Assembly: GCA_009667805.1 (NCBI GenBank)
Contig: CM019064.1
Coordinates: 110,334,328 to 110,398,327, forward strand
Length of the DNA stretch: 64,000 nt
DNA from: Leptobrachium leishanense
Taxonomy: Eukaryota; Chordata; Amphibia; Anura; Megophryidae
Reading direction: 5' to 3'
In this document: piece after piece, positions 20,691-32,341 of the stretch
Layout of the letters: the number at the start of each line of letters is the position of its first letter
Numbering within the stretch: the stretch's first letter is position 1
Program-made: the position numbers and the translations under genes
Notes under the pieces: generated by a model
Seen by the model: the letters and a program-made list of their open reading frames with translations, nothing else
What the model was told of the DNA's origin: nothing
The model's database searches: none

Positions 20691-21971
20691 ATATTTTTAG
20701 TCACTTAACAGGGAAATATATGGTTGAACAAATAAAAGCGTTATAGTATGTGGAAACAATGGGAACTCATTTCCCTCTGTAAAAATAGTGCTATGTACTA
20801 CTGCATTCCCATGATTTCCCCATTGCCTTGACCCCAGATCATATTGCCATATATAGAGCTAAAATATGCTATTACCACTTTATTATCTATACAAAAAAAA
20901 TAAAACTGAAAGTTTTATTAAGAAATCACAAACATGCTAATATTTCTGTCATATGCTTAATTAATTTTTATCTGGGTTTGTGGAGATAAAAACTTCACTC
21001 AACTTTCCACTTCATGGCTTCTAAATCACGTTATATCATTCTTGGTTTATTAGACTGTTTTCTTTCTGAGCATAAAGAATCAATAAGTGACACTCCACTT
21101 CTCTCTAGTGGCTCTCCTTAGAGTGATGATAGAGACTATAGAAGCTATTGGCATCATCCCAGGTTTCCTGCAGTGTGAAAACAGCTCATAAATCAAGTTA
21201 ATTGAGATTTGCTTAATTACTTTAGCACTGGTTAAAAAAAAATTAAAAAGAAATGATTGCTAGTTTTATATTTCCAGACAAGATTTGTCAAATAGTTCAA
21301 AGTTAATATGCCTGCTCTGGCATGACTTCTAATTCACCGTAGTGATCAATAATTACCTTTTAATAATTTACGCCATATTCTAGAACTTATCTATACAGAA
21401 TTCCTACAGAAATACCAATTAATGATCTAAATTTGAGTCAGCAATTAGATTATCCTGTAATAATGCACACATGGTTAATGGCATGTGTATGCATGTGCAT
21501 AAATAAAATAGTCTTTGCAAATAGTTTTTCAATTGTTAATACTGAATTTGAAAGGTTATTAACCCCTTCACACCCAAAATCAAGATAACTCGATCTTGCA
21601 TTGTAATGCATTGCGAAGCACTTATTAAAACATTAACATATCAAAAGACAATGTTCACATCTTTTTAAAACCAGATTAGTGTTTCCCCTATTAAGAAACT
21701 AAATCCTTTGTTTCATGTCTCTCCAAGCACCCTGGAGAGACATAAAACCAGCTGCAAATAGTATCCCTAAACCCCACTGTAACAAAATGTTCAAATAGAT
21801 TACTGCTGCAATACAGCTGCCAGGGATTTGGCAGAATACAGGGAGAGCTCTGGGGGTCACTCACTGCTGTACAGAGATAACATTCAGGGGGTTATAATGA
21901 CTGAAAATCCCTGTACAGTGCAGATACAAGGTGTTACTGTAATTTCCATACACAAGCATTATGCCACATAC
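20691..21971. other. No recognisable gene
   Basis: AT-rich. A TTAACCCCTTCACACCC start at 21561 resembles the left end of the TTAA-type MITE at 23377, but no partner end could be matched with confidence. Confidence 0.5.
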
Positions 21972-22801
21972 TGTCACGTTCTAACCAGGCTTACGCCAAG
22001 GTGAGGCCCTGGTTCATGTGAAAAGCCCATATATGCAGGATACTACTGTAGGCAAGGCAGTAATAACTGGGAAGAGCAACAGGGTTAACTAGAGACCTCT
22101 GAACGGCACAATTCCACAGAAGCCCTAATCTGATAGGCCGGTCCTTGAGATAGCCAGATCTACGCTATAGAAGTACTGTAATTACCTTGAAGCCGTGCAG
22201 AGTCTTTTGACGTATACAGATGACAGGAGTTGCTATAAACTTTACAGACAAGGATCATACATAAGCATAGTAATAAGGATAGCCAGGAATCAGAACCAGA
22301 GCAAGAACGTCAAACAGATGCCGGGGTACAGAACCAGGAGGGAAGTCAGACAAGCCAAATATTGGTAACCGGGTAATCAGAGTAAACAATAAACAGAAAA
22401 CCAAAACACAACAAGGGAAACAACCATAAACTGAATAACACAGGAGAAACATAAATAAACCAAGAACATTATATAAAAGGTAACAGATAGATAGACAGGG
22501 AAACAGGAAAAAAAAGCATACTGAACAAAATATACAAACTGGGACTTGAACAAAACAACAGGTAGCTCACTGATACAAAACACACTGGAGACCAGGTAGT
22601 GAAAATGATGGAGCAATGCACTATGGGTGCATTGCTCTAAATAGGGAGGAGATCAGAACAAAGACAGACAGGTGTGCTGGGAGCAGAAACCATTAACCCC
22701 TGAGCTGCAACCCAGGAAAGACAATATAACAACACAAGGCCTAAACAGGTTATAATGAATACAGAGGACAGTAGACAGGGCTGGGAACGTGGAATGTGAC
22801 A
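21972..22801 (-). mobile_element. Solo LTR, probably Gypsy-type
   Basis: An 830 bp segment starting TGTCACGTTC and ending GGAATGTGACA, so it has TG...CA ends with a short inverted repeat. It is flanked on both sides by CATAC (21967-21971 and 22802-22806), a 5 bp target duplication expected of LTR retrotransposons. No internal gag or pol lies next to it, so it is a solo LTR left by recombination. The CT-rich wording of the minus strand resembles frog Gypsy-type LTRs, which suggests minus orientation. Family name is inference. Confidence 0.85.
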
Positions 22802-22806
22802 CATAC

Positions 22807-23372
22807 ATAGAGTATTTTTATATTCCGTTAGTAATTTTTGGAAGCTGGTTTGTTAATAACTCATTATGATCACTACAAATCCCCATAAGGAGGAGATCTC
22901 ACCAATTTTATCATTTATGTTTATCATAGTTATTCTATCTGTCAAAAAGGCCATTTCTGCCTGTATGATAATAATGCAGACCCTGTTTGAAATTGTGTAA
23001 AATATTCCATCTACCTCAGAATCTTGCATTTCAATAACATTTTTGTAAAGAAGATACGAATACATGAAAAATTAAAAATGAGCAACCTGACATTAAAATT
23101 TTTAACTAGCGCAGAATAAGAATTTCTGTGAGAATATTCTATTTTACCCTATATTTAATTGTTAATGTCACTGCCCATGTTTCAAATAAATGTTATGATA
23201 AAGAAAATTTCAACAAAAATTGCTTGCTGGTGGAGGGGTTAAAGAGGCATTAAGCTTTTGTACCATGTGTGTATTCATAAAAGGTTATACCCAGTTTAAA
23301 TCTAGTGAAAAACAGCGGCTTGCCACATTGAAGATACATGCTATTGTAGTTCTTGAGTGGTCTCTGCCATTC
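22807..23372. other. No recognisable feature
   Basis: AT-rich sequence between the solo LTR and the MITE; nothing identified. Confidence 0.6.
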
Positions 23373-23376
23373 TTAA

Positions 23377-23819
23377 CCCCTTCAGTACCAAACTTTTTTC
23401 ATACAACCACTGCCAGGACCCAGTGGAATTATGGAAAACAACTTTACACTGCATAATAAATTTTTTTTTAATGAACTCTTCATAAAATACAATTTACTGA
23501 CAGTAAGCTTTTTTAACAGAGGGCTCCCTCTGCTGGCCACAACGTGCTACTATAGTTGCAATAATAGAGCTGCCGATCTGTGTTTCCCTGAAGGAAAAAA
23601 AGTGCACCCCAACTGTTCAAATAGCTTCAGTACCATAGGTGACACATCCAAAGTGCTGACAATTTGGGGACACATTCTGGGGCCCATTTGCAAATTAATT
23701 TTGGATTTAGTAAAAGAAATTAATTTTCATTGCTCCAGAATATGACCACATCATGCTGGCCTCCTGCAACAACGTGTATAATTGAACAATGTGTGTAATT
23801 GATAATGGTAGTGAAGGGG
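23377..23819 (+). mobile_element. piggyBac-type MITE (TTAA target)
   Basis: Inverted ends CCCCTTCAGTACCA on the left and TGGTAGTGAAGGGG on the right, flanked by TTAA (23373-23376) and TTTA (23820-23823). TTAA targets with C-rich ends are typical of piggyBac or Kolobok elements. Non-coding. A related, shorter copy lies at 8754-9105. Confidence 0.75.
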
Positions 23820-23834
23820 TTTACACCGACAGTA

Positions 23835-24609
23835 AGGGGTTATTCAGAGAGCACTGAAATGTTGTCGACATTTTGCTGCTATCTCATTCTCTGAGCTTCT
23901 CTGCACTTCAAGGAATCAAAGTTCCCCACCCTGCAGTGAATTCAGAATTCACCACAGGGTCCACAGAGTGCAGGGAAAACCTGCCACACACCCGCCGAGC
24001 ACCAGCTGAAAACCCGCCGGAACATCTGCAAAAAACACAATGAACACGTTGGAAAAAGCTGCCGAGCTGCCGATCTGAGTGCAGACCAGCCTCTGGAAAA
24101 AGCCGACAAGCTGACGAATGGGGCAAAAAAAAAAAAGAAATACGATTGAAAGTGTCAAAGTTGAAACACTGTTTGCAAAAAAGCTACTGTACAAAAATGC
24201 CTGGAATTAACAAAATGCCTAAAACATCCTAAATAAGGATAAATAAAGAGACTTTTTGCTTCTGATTAAAATAATAAATGGTTTATTAGATATTGAATAA
24301 AAACAGGAATATTTTTAACATTGAAGCCTATACGATTCCCCTGATTAAACCTGCTGAATGAAAACACCGAACAGCAGGGCACTTAGGCAACTTTTCACTG
24401 TTGTTCAGTGTTCTCTGAATATATTAACCATTGCTTCTCTATGGGGATTTCACTGCCTTCAAATAGGCACCGTATTTGCTAGCAGTTCGCCAAATTTGGC
24501 GTACTGCCTGCGCTCTGAATAGCCAAATGGCCCCGAAATGTCACATTACGGGGAAATTCCCTGTTTGATGGCACTTCAGGGCCAGATCGTCTCTTTCTGA
24601 ATAACCCCT
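23835..24609 (+). mobile_element. CAGGGTTATTC-family MITE copy C
   Basis: Diverged copy with ends AGGGGTTATTCAGAGAG and CTCTTTCTGAATAACCCCT, flanked by GTA and TTA. It begins only 15 bases after the TTAA-type MITE. Internal CCGAACAGCAGGGC, TTGAAGCCTAT and GTTCGCCAAATTTGGCG blocks match the family. Confidence 0.88.
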
Positions 24610-24966
24610 TTAGAGTAATATAGATGTGGAAGTTCCTGAAAAGACAAACTATATTAGGGTCATTTAAAAGATTCATTCTTGTAGAGTTCAAATGAATGCT
24701 TAATATACTGTACTGAGTGCATGCTATATTATTGTAATAATGTGCATACTATTTAAATTGCATCACAATTCTCTTGAAAAATGTGTGTTTTTTTTTTTTA
24801 CCTTTTTAATTGAATACCCTGCATTTTCAATGTGTTTAATGACACATTCTCGATCTGTCAACTGATGTTAGAACTGATCATTCTCAGAGTTTGCAGGTTT
24901 ATGTTTGGAAACATATCTTGAAAAGAAATAGATGTCTTTCTGGAAATAATATATTCTGGGATGTAA
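24610..24966. other. No recognisable feature
   Basis: AT-rich with a T-run near 24788; nothing identified. Confidence 0.6.
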
Positions 24967-25515
24967 TACTGTGGATACTCGAGTATACAGCTAGATTTTG
25001 GTGACAAAAATTTACCATAAAATTGGAGGGGTCGCGTTATATTCGAGACATCTGCATCGGGTGTAAAAAAAAAATTAAAAAACTTGCTCTGCTCTGGATG
25101 GATCCCAAGTCTCCCAGAACTTCCGGTAGTCTCGCTGAAGTGAATGTGGGCTCCCTGATGCTTGCAAACACTTCAGGAACTCTGATTCGGGAGAGGTCAG
25201 ATCCATCACAGCCAGTGGGCACGCTCGGTTTAAAAAACAATCGCTCAACTCTGCCGGCCATCTAATCACTAGTAAAGACAGGTGGCCGGCGGCTTCATAC
25301 TTAGTAACAACTGCAATCATTCTAGAGCATAGCACCTGGCTTGAGGGGTAGCCTGACTGCGTTGAGAACACCTGAAAGAATTTTAATTGTTTACCGGTAC
25401 AGTATAATTTTGTTCCTCATGTTATATTCCAGTCTTGGATATTCTCTCATTTTCATAATAAATCTCTATCCATCGTGATATATTCGGGTCGCGTTATACT
25501 CGAGTATCTACGGTA
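24967..25515. mobile_element. Tc1/mariner-type MITE with GATACTCGAGTAT ends
   Basis: Left end TACTGTGGATACTCGAGTAT and right end ATACTCGAGTATCTACGGTA are inverted repeats with two differences, bounded by TA on both sides as expected for the mariner superfamily. Internal TCGCGTTATA-type motifs near each end (25031 and 25490) are subterminal repeats. No transposase reading frame. Confidence 0.82.
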
Positions 25516-25793
25516 GCTACCAGAAATTCATTTCCATGACACTCCCATCCAAGTGCTCTCTGCTGCAGAGGTAATCCACTTTAGGAAGGCACCTTCTTTG
25601 CACAAAAGAGATGCATTAGGCTGGGGGAGAAGCTTAAAAAATGAAAACCCAAATGTAAGCATGGACAGCCAATGCTCACCATAAAATATCACATCACGAT
25701 AATAAGTATCTCTTGTTCTAAATAGTCCTTCCTTAACATTTTTGTCTAGTTTTTAGTCAACGAAAATGTCAATGAATTTTCATCATACTCTTA
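25516..25793. other. No recognisable feature
   Basis: Short spacer; nothing identified. Confidence 0.6.
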
Positions 25794-27016
25794 AGGGGTT
25801 ATTCAGAGAGAGAGACAATCTGGTGCCGAAATTGCAACAAACAGTGAATTTCCCCGTACGGTACAATTTTGGGGGACATTCGGCTATTAAGATAGCAGGC
25901 AGTTCGCTAAATTTTGGTGAACTGCTAGCAAGTACAGCGCCTGTTCGGCGGCACTGAACTCCCCATACGTGAGATCCCCATAGAGAAGAATGGTTAACCT
26001 ATTCAGAGAACACCGGACAGCAGAGGAATGACAGGGAAATGCCTTGATGTTCGGCGGTTTCATTCGTCAGGTTTATTCAGGTGAATCCCATAGGTTTCAA
26101 TGTTATAAATATTCCCGTTTTTAATCAATATCAATTAAACCATTTATTCTTTTAATCTGCAGCAAAAAGTCTCTTTACTTATCCTTTTTTAGGATGTTTT
26201 AGGCATTTTTCATGATGTTTTCGGCAAAATTATTTTTTAAGATTTTTTTTTCCTGTTACAAACTTTTTTATTATTTCCTACAGAGCCCCACAATTATGGA
26301 ATAACCTCCCAGACGCCATCAAATCTTCCCCCAGTTTTAAGTCACTCAAGAGCTCCCTATTAACATACCTCAATACGGAATGCACCTGTATACATGCAAC
26401 ATAATGACTATATTTCCTACATGTTTATTTTCTGTGTTAATCTGCATATTTGTGTTATTTTTTTTTAATATCTTGCATTTATTACTTTGTATTTCTGTAA
26501 CAACTGTAAAATTAAAATTTTCTTAAACCCAGGACATACTTGAAAACGAGAGAAATCTCAATGTATCCTTCCTTGTAAAATACTTTGCAAATAAATAAAT
26601 AAATTATTACTCATAGGACCTTACATGTTAATTCCAGACATTTTCATTCAGTAGTTTTTTTGCAAACAGCATTTCAAATTTGATACTTTCAATTGTTTTT
26701 TCTTTTACCATGTCCGTAGGCTTGTCGGCTTTTTCCAGTGGCTGGTCAGCGCTGTGTTCTGCGGATCATCGGCTTTTTTCGGACGCTTTTGGAGTTTATT
26801 CCGCAGTTTTGCGGCGGATGGTTGGCTTTTTTCAGCGGTTTTGTGGCAGATTTTTCGTTTGAGGCAGCGGTTTTGCTTCGGATTGTCGGATCTGTTCGGG
26901 GTTTTTTCCCTGCACTTCGAGGACCCTGCAGTGGATGCTGAATTCACTGCAGAGTCTGGAAATTTGATTCCCCGAAGTGCAGGGAACGAGAGAGCACCGA
27001 AATGTCACTAACCCTG
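25794..27016 (-). mobile_element. CAGGGTTATTC-family MITE copy D, with LINE insertion
   Basis: Ends AGGGGTTATTCAGAGAGAG and CACTAACCCTG, flanked on both sides by TTA (25791-25793 and 27017-27019), the cleanest 3 bp duplication of the family. It is longer than its relatives because a LINE 3' fragment sits at about 26270-26605. Confidence 0.88.
26270..26605 (+). mobile_element. LINE 3'-end fragment
   Basis: Translation begins at the very C-terminus of a reverse transcriptase (NNLPDAIKSSPSFKSLKSS-like) and continues into a 3' UTR ending GAAATCTCAATGTATCCTTC and a run of AAAT repeats. It matches the minus-strand LINE at 36809-38640. ATTATT-like sequence on both sides may be the target duplication. 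Severely 5'-truncated. Confidence 0.85.
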
Positions 27017-27019
27017 TTA

Positions 27020-28149
27020 GTCATCATAACTTAATTTTTATTTTTAGTCTGGTTTTAGCCACTGAAAAAATATTCGTCGACCAAGTATTTGACAAAGATT
27101 ATTAGTCAATGAAATTTACACTGGAAGAGCGGTTCCTGCAAGCGTAGTGTGCCGTGGATTCCTCCGACAACACCAAGCCTTACAACCTTACCATCCATAA
27201 TGATATATATGTTTATGTGACTATGTATGCATATTTTATAGTTTTGTGACATGTTGCTTATTTATTACAACGCTGCATCATACGGTGCCATAAGGAATAA
27301 GGCATAAATACCTTTTAATGTTATATTGCACAGTATTGTATTTTATTACCTAATCGGACTGGACAAAACAAATCATTATATTTAAAACTCAAAATTTGAA
27401 TAATTATCTAAACCACAATCTCTGTTATTAATTCACCCTAGGCAATTATCTTTGGTCATTAATCTCCTCCTCCCCCCAGTTCTGACAGCATAGTTTACAA
27501 TATTGATCTCATGCACAATTAGATATTTTTTTTACTATTGGACAAATGGATGCACTCGAAATGCTAGAGAAATGCTAATTACGTTTTAGCTTTGAGAAAG
27601 ACATGCCATCGGCAGCTTAAAACAGAAGTGTAATTGTTCAGTTCATTTACATACTAAAGTAATATAAAATATTCAAATCCTGCAGATGTGTTTTACATGT
27701 GACAAGCAAGCCTGTGGATATCTTTTCCAAACACTGGTCGCTTTGATAAGTGTCCAGATATTCTGATATTCTGTCAGTAACTGACAAGTGTAAAATAGGT
27801 AGCAGCATTCCTTTCAAATCATCTGTCTGGGATGGTTTGCATGAAATGTCAAACAATTCTATAAAAGAACATTTTAAGAAGACATACAGGTGTCCAATAT
27901 GAAATTCAAAGGACTAGAAAGAAGGTATTATTCAAATTCAAAGGTATTATTGAATTTTCAAATTAACCATTTTTATACGATGTTGAATTCATGAAAGAGT
28001 TGTTTAGTTTAAACGACTGAGCATGTTGTGTTCTTCTTTTAAATATGGAATGTGTTATAATTACACCTCTTGGAAAATCTGGTATAATTTTCCTCTAGAT
28101 ATTCTAGAATATTTTTTTTTTTAATATAAATATGTATGTAGAAAAACAA
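27020..28149. other. No recognisable feature
   Basis: AT-rich. No gene or known repeat recognised. The stretch around 27590-27880 looks less repetitive and could be single-copy sequence. Confidence 0.5.
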
Positions 28150-28385
28150 ACAGGCTGCTAATTCTGTTGTTCGTTCCCAGGACCGTCACAAACCGCCTCT
28201 TTTCTCACTATAAGTATACATAGTAATCCACTGGCCAACCTTTCTGGGTGATAGCAGTCTGATTTGCATTCAGAACAGTCATCTCTGTAATAGCACAATA
28301 AAGCTAAAACCTTGAGTGACCTAACCAGAGTTTCCCCATAGAGCGGGCAACTAGTGCTGTTGCTCAATCTCTGGACCCTCATCGT
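28150..28385 (-). repeat. Satellite-2-like copy lacking ribozyme
   Basis: Shares GGCCAACCTTTCTGGGTGAT, an ATTTGCAT octamer (28262-28269) and GTAGTGCTGTTGCTC-like sequence with the array at 19741. The segment that holds the hammerhead in full units is absent, replaced by a direct junction near 28208. Confidence 0.8.
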
Positions 28386-28387
28386 GT

Positions 28388-28640
28388 GGTGCAATTTTGT
28401 GCCAGTTCGGCTATTCAGAAAGCTGTCAGTTTGCCAAATATTGGCGAATTGACAGCGAAAAATGGTTCATTTTTTAGTCAGATCACCGCAATTCGAAGAG
28501 CTTTGGTGGCAGTGAAATTCTCCAATAGAGAAGTAATGGTTAATCTATTCGGAAAATGCTGAACTGCACCGATGAGTTGGCGAAATGCCCTGATTTTCAG
28601 TGCTTTAGTTTGACCGGTTTAAATAGGTGAATCCCATAGA
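28388..28640 (-). mobile_element. CAGGGTTATTC-family fragment
   Basis: Contains CAGTTCGGCTATTCAGAAAG, the GCCAAATATTGGCGAATTG inverted pair, and ATGCCCTGATTTTCAGTGC followed by GAATCCCATAG. It lacks both termini. Confidence 0.7.
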
Positions 28641-29440
28641 ATCACTGCAGTAGAATAAAACACTGGTAGTAAAATGCTGGAGCAGAACCCGCCTCGGGAT
28701 CCAACTGACACCCAGACCTCAGGACTGGCTTCCCCATAGTGCATAGAATCAAATGATCTAGAAATAAAAAACAGCTTGGGTCTGAAATGAAAGCAATTGT
28801 TTAATGGTAACAAGTAATTAAAGTAACATCCAACGTGTTTTGTCTCATAAATTGATGAAGACAGTTTGTAAAATATTTTTTTTTTAAATTAATAAATCTA
28901 AAATAGAAATTAAGTATTTTCCTTTTTTTCACTTGAATTTATTAACGCAGCATTATTGTTCACTTTTAAATTATAATGTGAAACAATGATGCTGCACTAA
29001 TGAAAACATTGTTCACTTTTTTAGCTAACATCACATATTTTCTCCAAAAAATACAGTACCGATCTCCCATTTTTTATATTTTTAACAAGCGTACCCTATA
29101 GAATATATAACCGCAAAGGCTTGTATAATAAAATGTGAAAAAATTACTTTACACGCTCGATGATTGAAATTTTATTTAAAATTCACATTTGTTTACATTT
29201 TTTTTTAGCATTCTGGCAGGACATGACGTACACATATAATAATGATATATTATGAATCTGCCGAGTCTGCCGTAAAAAATAATATATAATTTGTCTGGCT
29301 TGTTTAATAATACATGACTACAAATTGCGTTTAAACATGATGCGCAAAACCACAGATGTGAAATGACTCAGCAGTGAAGGGGTTAAAATGAAAAAATGAA
29401 AAAAAAAAGATCATAAGAAATTCAACAAAAAAGGTCTTTC
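28641..29440. other. No recognisable gene
   Basis: AT-rich. AGTGAAGGGGTTAA at 29373 resembles the right end of a TTAA-type MITE, but the left end was not found. Confidence 0.5.
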
Positions 29441-29840
29441 AAAAAATAAAAATAAAATTAAAAGGAATTTTGCAAAAAATAAAAAGAATAGACTAATTAA
29501 TTTTTTTTTAAAAATAATAAAAAGTGTTATTTTTTTTACATTGAAACCTATGGGATTTGCCTGTTTAAACCTCTAGAATTGAAACACCGAAAATCAGGGC
29601 AATTTAGTGCAATTCCGCGTTCTGTGAATAGAAGACACAACAGTCTTCTATGGGGCAATTCCGGTGCCGCCTAACTCCACTGAACATCTGCGAATTGCAA
29701 CGCATTTTGCTGTCAATTCACCTGTATTTGGTGAAATGAAAGCTAAGTGAATCGATGAATTGACCAGAAATTTTGCCGATCTATGAAATTCACCATTCGG
29801 TCCAAATCGGGGATAATTTGGAGGTTAGTGAATAATCCCT
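29441..29840 (+). mobile_element. CAGGGTTATTC-family fragment, diverged
   Basis: Contains TTACATTGAAACCTATGGGA, CACCGAAAATCAGGGC, and the right end GTGAATAATCCCT followed by TTA. The left end is unclear, so the start is approximate. Confidence 0.65.
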
Positions 29841-31434
29841 TTAGTGTTACATTATTTTGCCAACACCGGGTTCTCAGAGACAGTATATTTTATATGTACC
29901 AGACTGAGACGACTATAACGAATGATACAGGAATTGCTCACTATTCTCCAGATAGTCATATCCTATGTAAAGCATAGGAAGCGGTAATTTACAGCATGAA
30001 GCCACAACAGAAGAGAAATTTGTGACTCAGCTGAAATAGGATGGAAGCCGTTATGCTTAACAAGTGGGGCCTTTATACTTGACGGGTCAGTCGTTAATCA
30101 TAATGGCTCACATGGCAGGAGGCCAATAGAGCTGCAATGACCTTCAGGAGAACTCAAAGGAAAAATTTAGATCCATCAATGATGAACGGTGAATCAAGGC
30201 CAGTGTTTTCACGTTCTATGCATCTGATAACACATAAAATAATATATGGTTCAGAGGTGATATTTAGGCTAGTAATATCATTAGATAGTAGGGTTGGTAT
30301 TTGTTTCATCCATGGCGTGAGTTCACAGACAACATTTGCAAGTTATTTTTAAAAAATCACACCTTTCTTAAGTTAAGGCAATTTATCATTGCATGCTATG
30401 GGATTTTGTTTGCAGCCCATTAATAACATAATATTGCATACATTATCCCAATGCGGAATGTTGCTCTTTTATCTTTGGTGTCTTAAATGTTATTTTGAAC
30501 AAAAGGTGACTTTTACACATAGGAAATCTATAAGTTATACAGCCTAACCTTGTCAGCACTTGAAACGATGCAACAATTTCTATTATTGTATGTTCATGTT
30601 TGGAGAACTCTTACAAGACGGATATTAATTCAAGAGTATTTCCCTTGTGGATGCCCACACTTTGAAAACATCTTATGTTTATTTATGAGTATATGTTCTG
30701 AGAATGAATTTGTGGCGGAATTTTGACTAGGTTCATTACGATGAATGTTTACAGTTCTCTGAACTTTTGCATGACAACAACCTATCGAAATGCATATCAT
30801 CCTATAGATGAATAATTCATGCTTTGAATCAAACAGGAATTGTTTGATAGCTCAAAGTGAAGATAAATATAATATCTGTATTAAATGAACCTATGCAAGC
30901 TGTATGAAAATATATTCATAGCTATAATGAGATTTGTAAAACGGTCAAAAAGTAGAAAAAAAATATAAGCATACTTTAACTTTTATTAAACACCTTTGAA
31001 AACATACCAGAATTGGTTATTGTAAATTATGTATGAATGTGCACAAAAAAGTTTTAAAAAAATCATAACATTTTAAAGTAGAGTTCCAAAAATAATATTC
31101 ATACTTTAATTTAGAATACAAAATTGTAAAGTGGTGTAACTAAAAACTTTAACACTAGAAAGCTCTTGTGCTTCTTCTGCCTTGGAAGTAAGTAGTATAG
31201 AGATGTGTTACCAATTTGACTAAGGATTAGCTGCTAATGTTGTTATGTCACTATCCTCAGCTGGGTGATAGTAATGAGAGTACACATGGAAGGCAGGTGA
31301 GGACATTGCCAGTGCTTGTGGGACAAACAAAGATATTTCATGACATTTAATAAAAAAGTAGATTGTAAGAGGCTGATCAAGATGATGGGAGGGCATCCAC
31401 AGTCCAGTCACTTGGTGGTGACAACCCAGACATT
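29841..31434. other. No recognisable feature
   Basis: Long AT-rich stretch without repeats I recognise; possibly old single-copy intergenic sequence. Confidence 0.55.
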
Positions 31435-32335
31435 CAGGGTTATTCAAAGAGAATCGAAAAGCCACCGCACGTTCGGTGACTTTTTGTTCTCTTCAATTTT
31501 GTTCGATTTGGCAATCCCATTTCGGTGACCCTGCGGTGTATTCAGCAAGCACCACAGGGTCCCCGAATTGCAGGGAAAGGTCGCCATAAACCCGCCGAAA
31601 ACTCACCGCAAAACGAGGGCGAACGTACACCGAAACCCGCAAAAACATCTGGATTAACCACCCGAACACGCCGGAAAAACCCGAGCAGGAGCCGATCACA
31701 CGCAGCGCAGCCGCCGGAAAAAGCTGACACTGCAGACGATTGCAGTGAATAAATTAGAAAAACAGTTTGCTTGAATGTTTGAAAAGTGAAACGCTGTTTG
31801 TAAACAAACTACTGAGCGAAAATGTCTGAAATTTACATATGAGGTCCAATGAATGATAATAAAAAGGACTGTTACAGAAAAAAGAAGTTAAAAATAAATA
31901 AATCGGATTTTGTTTTCAAAAAAAGAAAATCCAGAAAAATGCTTAAAAATATCCTAAAAAATCTATAAATAAAGAGACTCTTTACTGCAGAATATTATAA
32001 TAAACGGTTTATTAGATATTGAATTAAAACGGGAATGTTTTTAACATTGAAGCCTATGGGATTCGCCTAAATAAACCTGCTGAATTAAACCACTGAATGG
32101 CAGGGTATTTCGGGAACCTTTCACTGCTGGTTTGTGCTCTCTGAATAGCCGAAGCATTGGTTTTTTATGGGGATTCACTACCCTCGAACAGGCACCGTAT
32201 GTGCAGGCAATTCGCCAGGATTTGGCGAATTGCCTGCTCTCTGGATAGCCGAATGGCCAGGAAAGGTAGCAAAACGCTGATTTTCAGCGTTTGGTTCCCT
32301 TTTGGGTGCCATTCGGATCTCTTTGAATAACCCTG
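31435..32335 (+). mobile_element. CAGGGTTATTC-family MITE copy G
   Basis: Complete copy. Ends CAGGGTTATTCAAAGAGAATC and ATCTCTTTGAATAACCCTG. The left half is rich in CCGAA and CCGCC motifs with an inverted pair GTCACC/GGTGAC; the centre is AT-rich; the right half has ATTGAAGCCTATGGGATTCG and the CAATTCGCCAGG/TTTGGCGAATTG hairpin. Its right half is nearly identical to 32902-33448. Confidence 0.93.
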
Positions 32336-32341
32336 ATAGTT

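Noticed and set aside
21561..21900. Third TTAA-type MITE
   Set aside because: The left-end motif matches, but no convincing inverted right end or internal similarity to 23377-23819.
22255..22616. Hydrophobic minus-strand frames as a membrane protein
   Set aside because: They lie inside the solo LTR and come from its CT-rich sequence.
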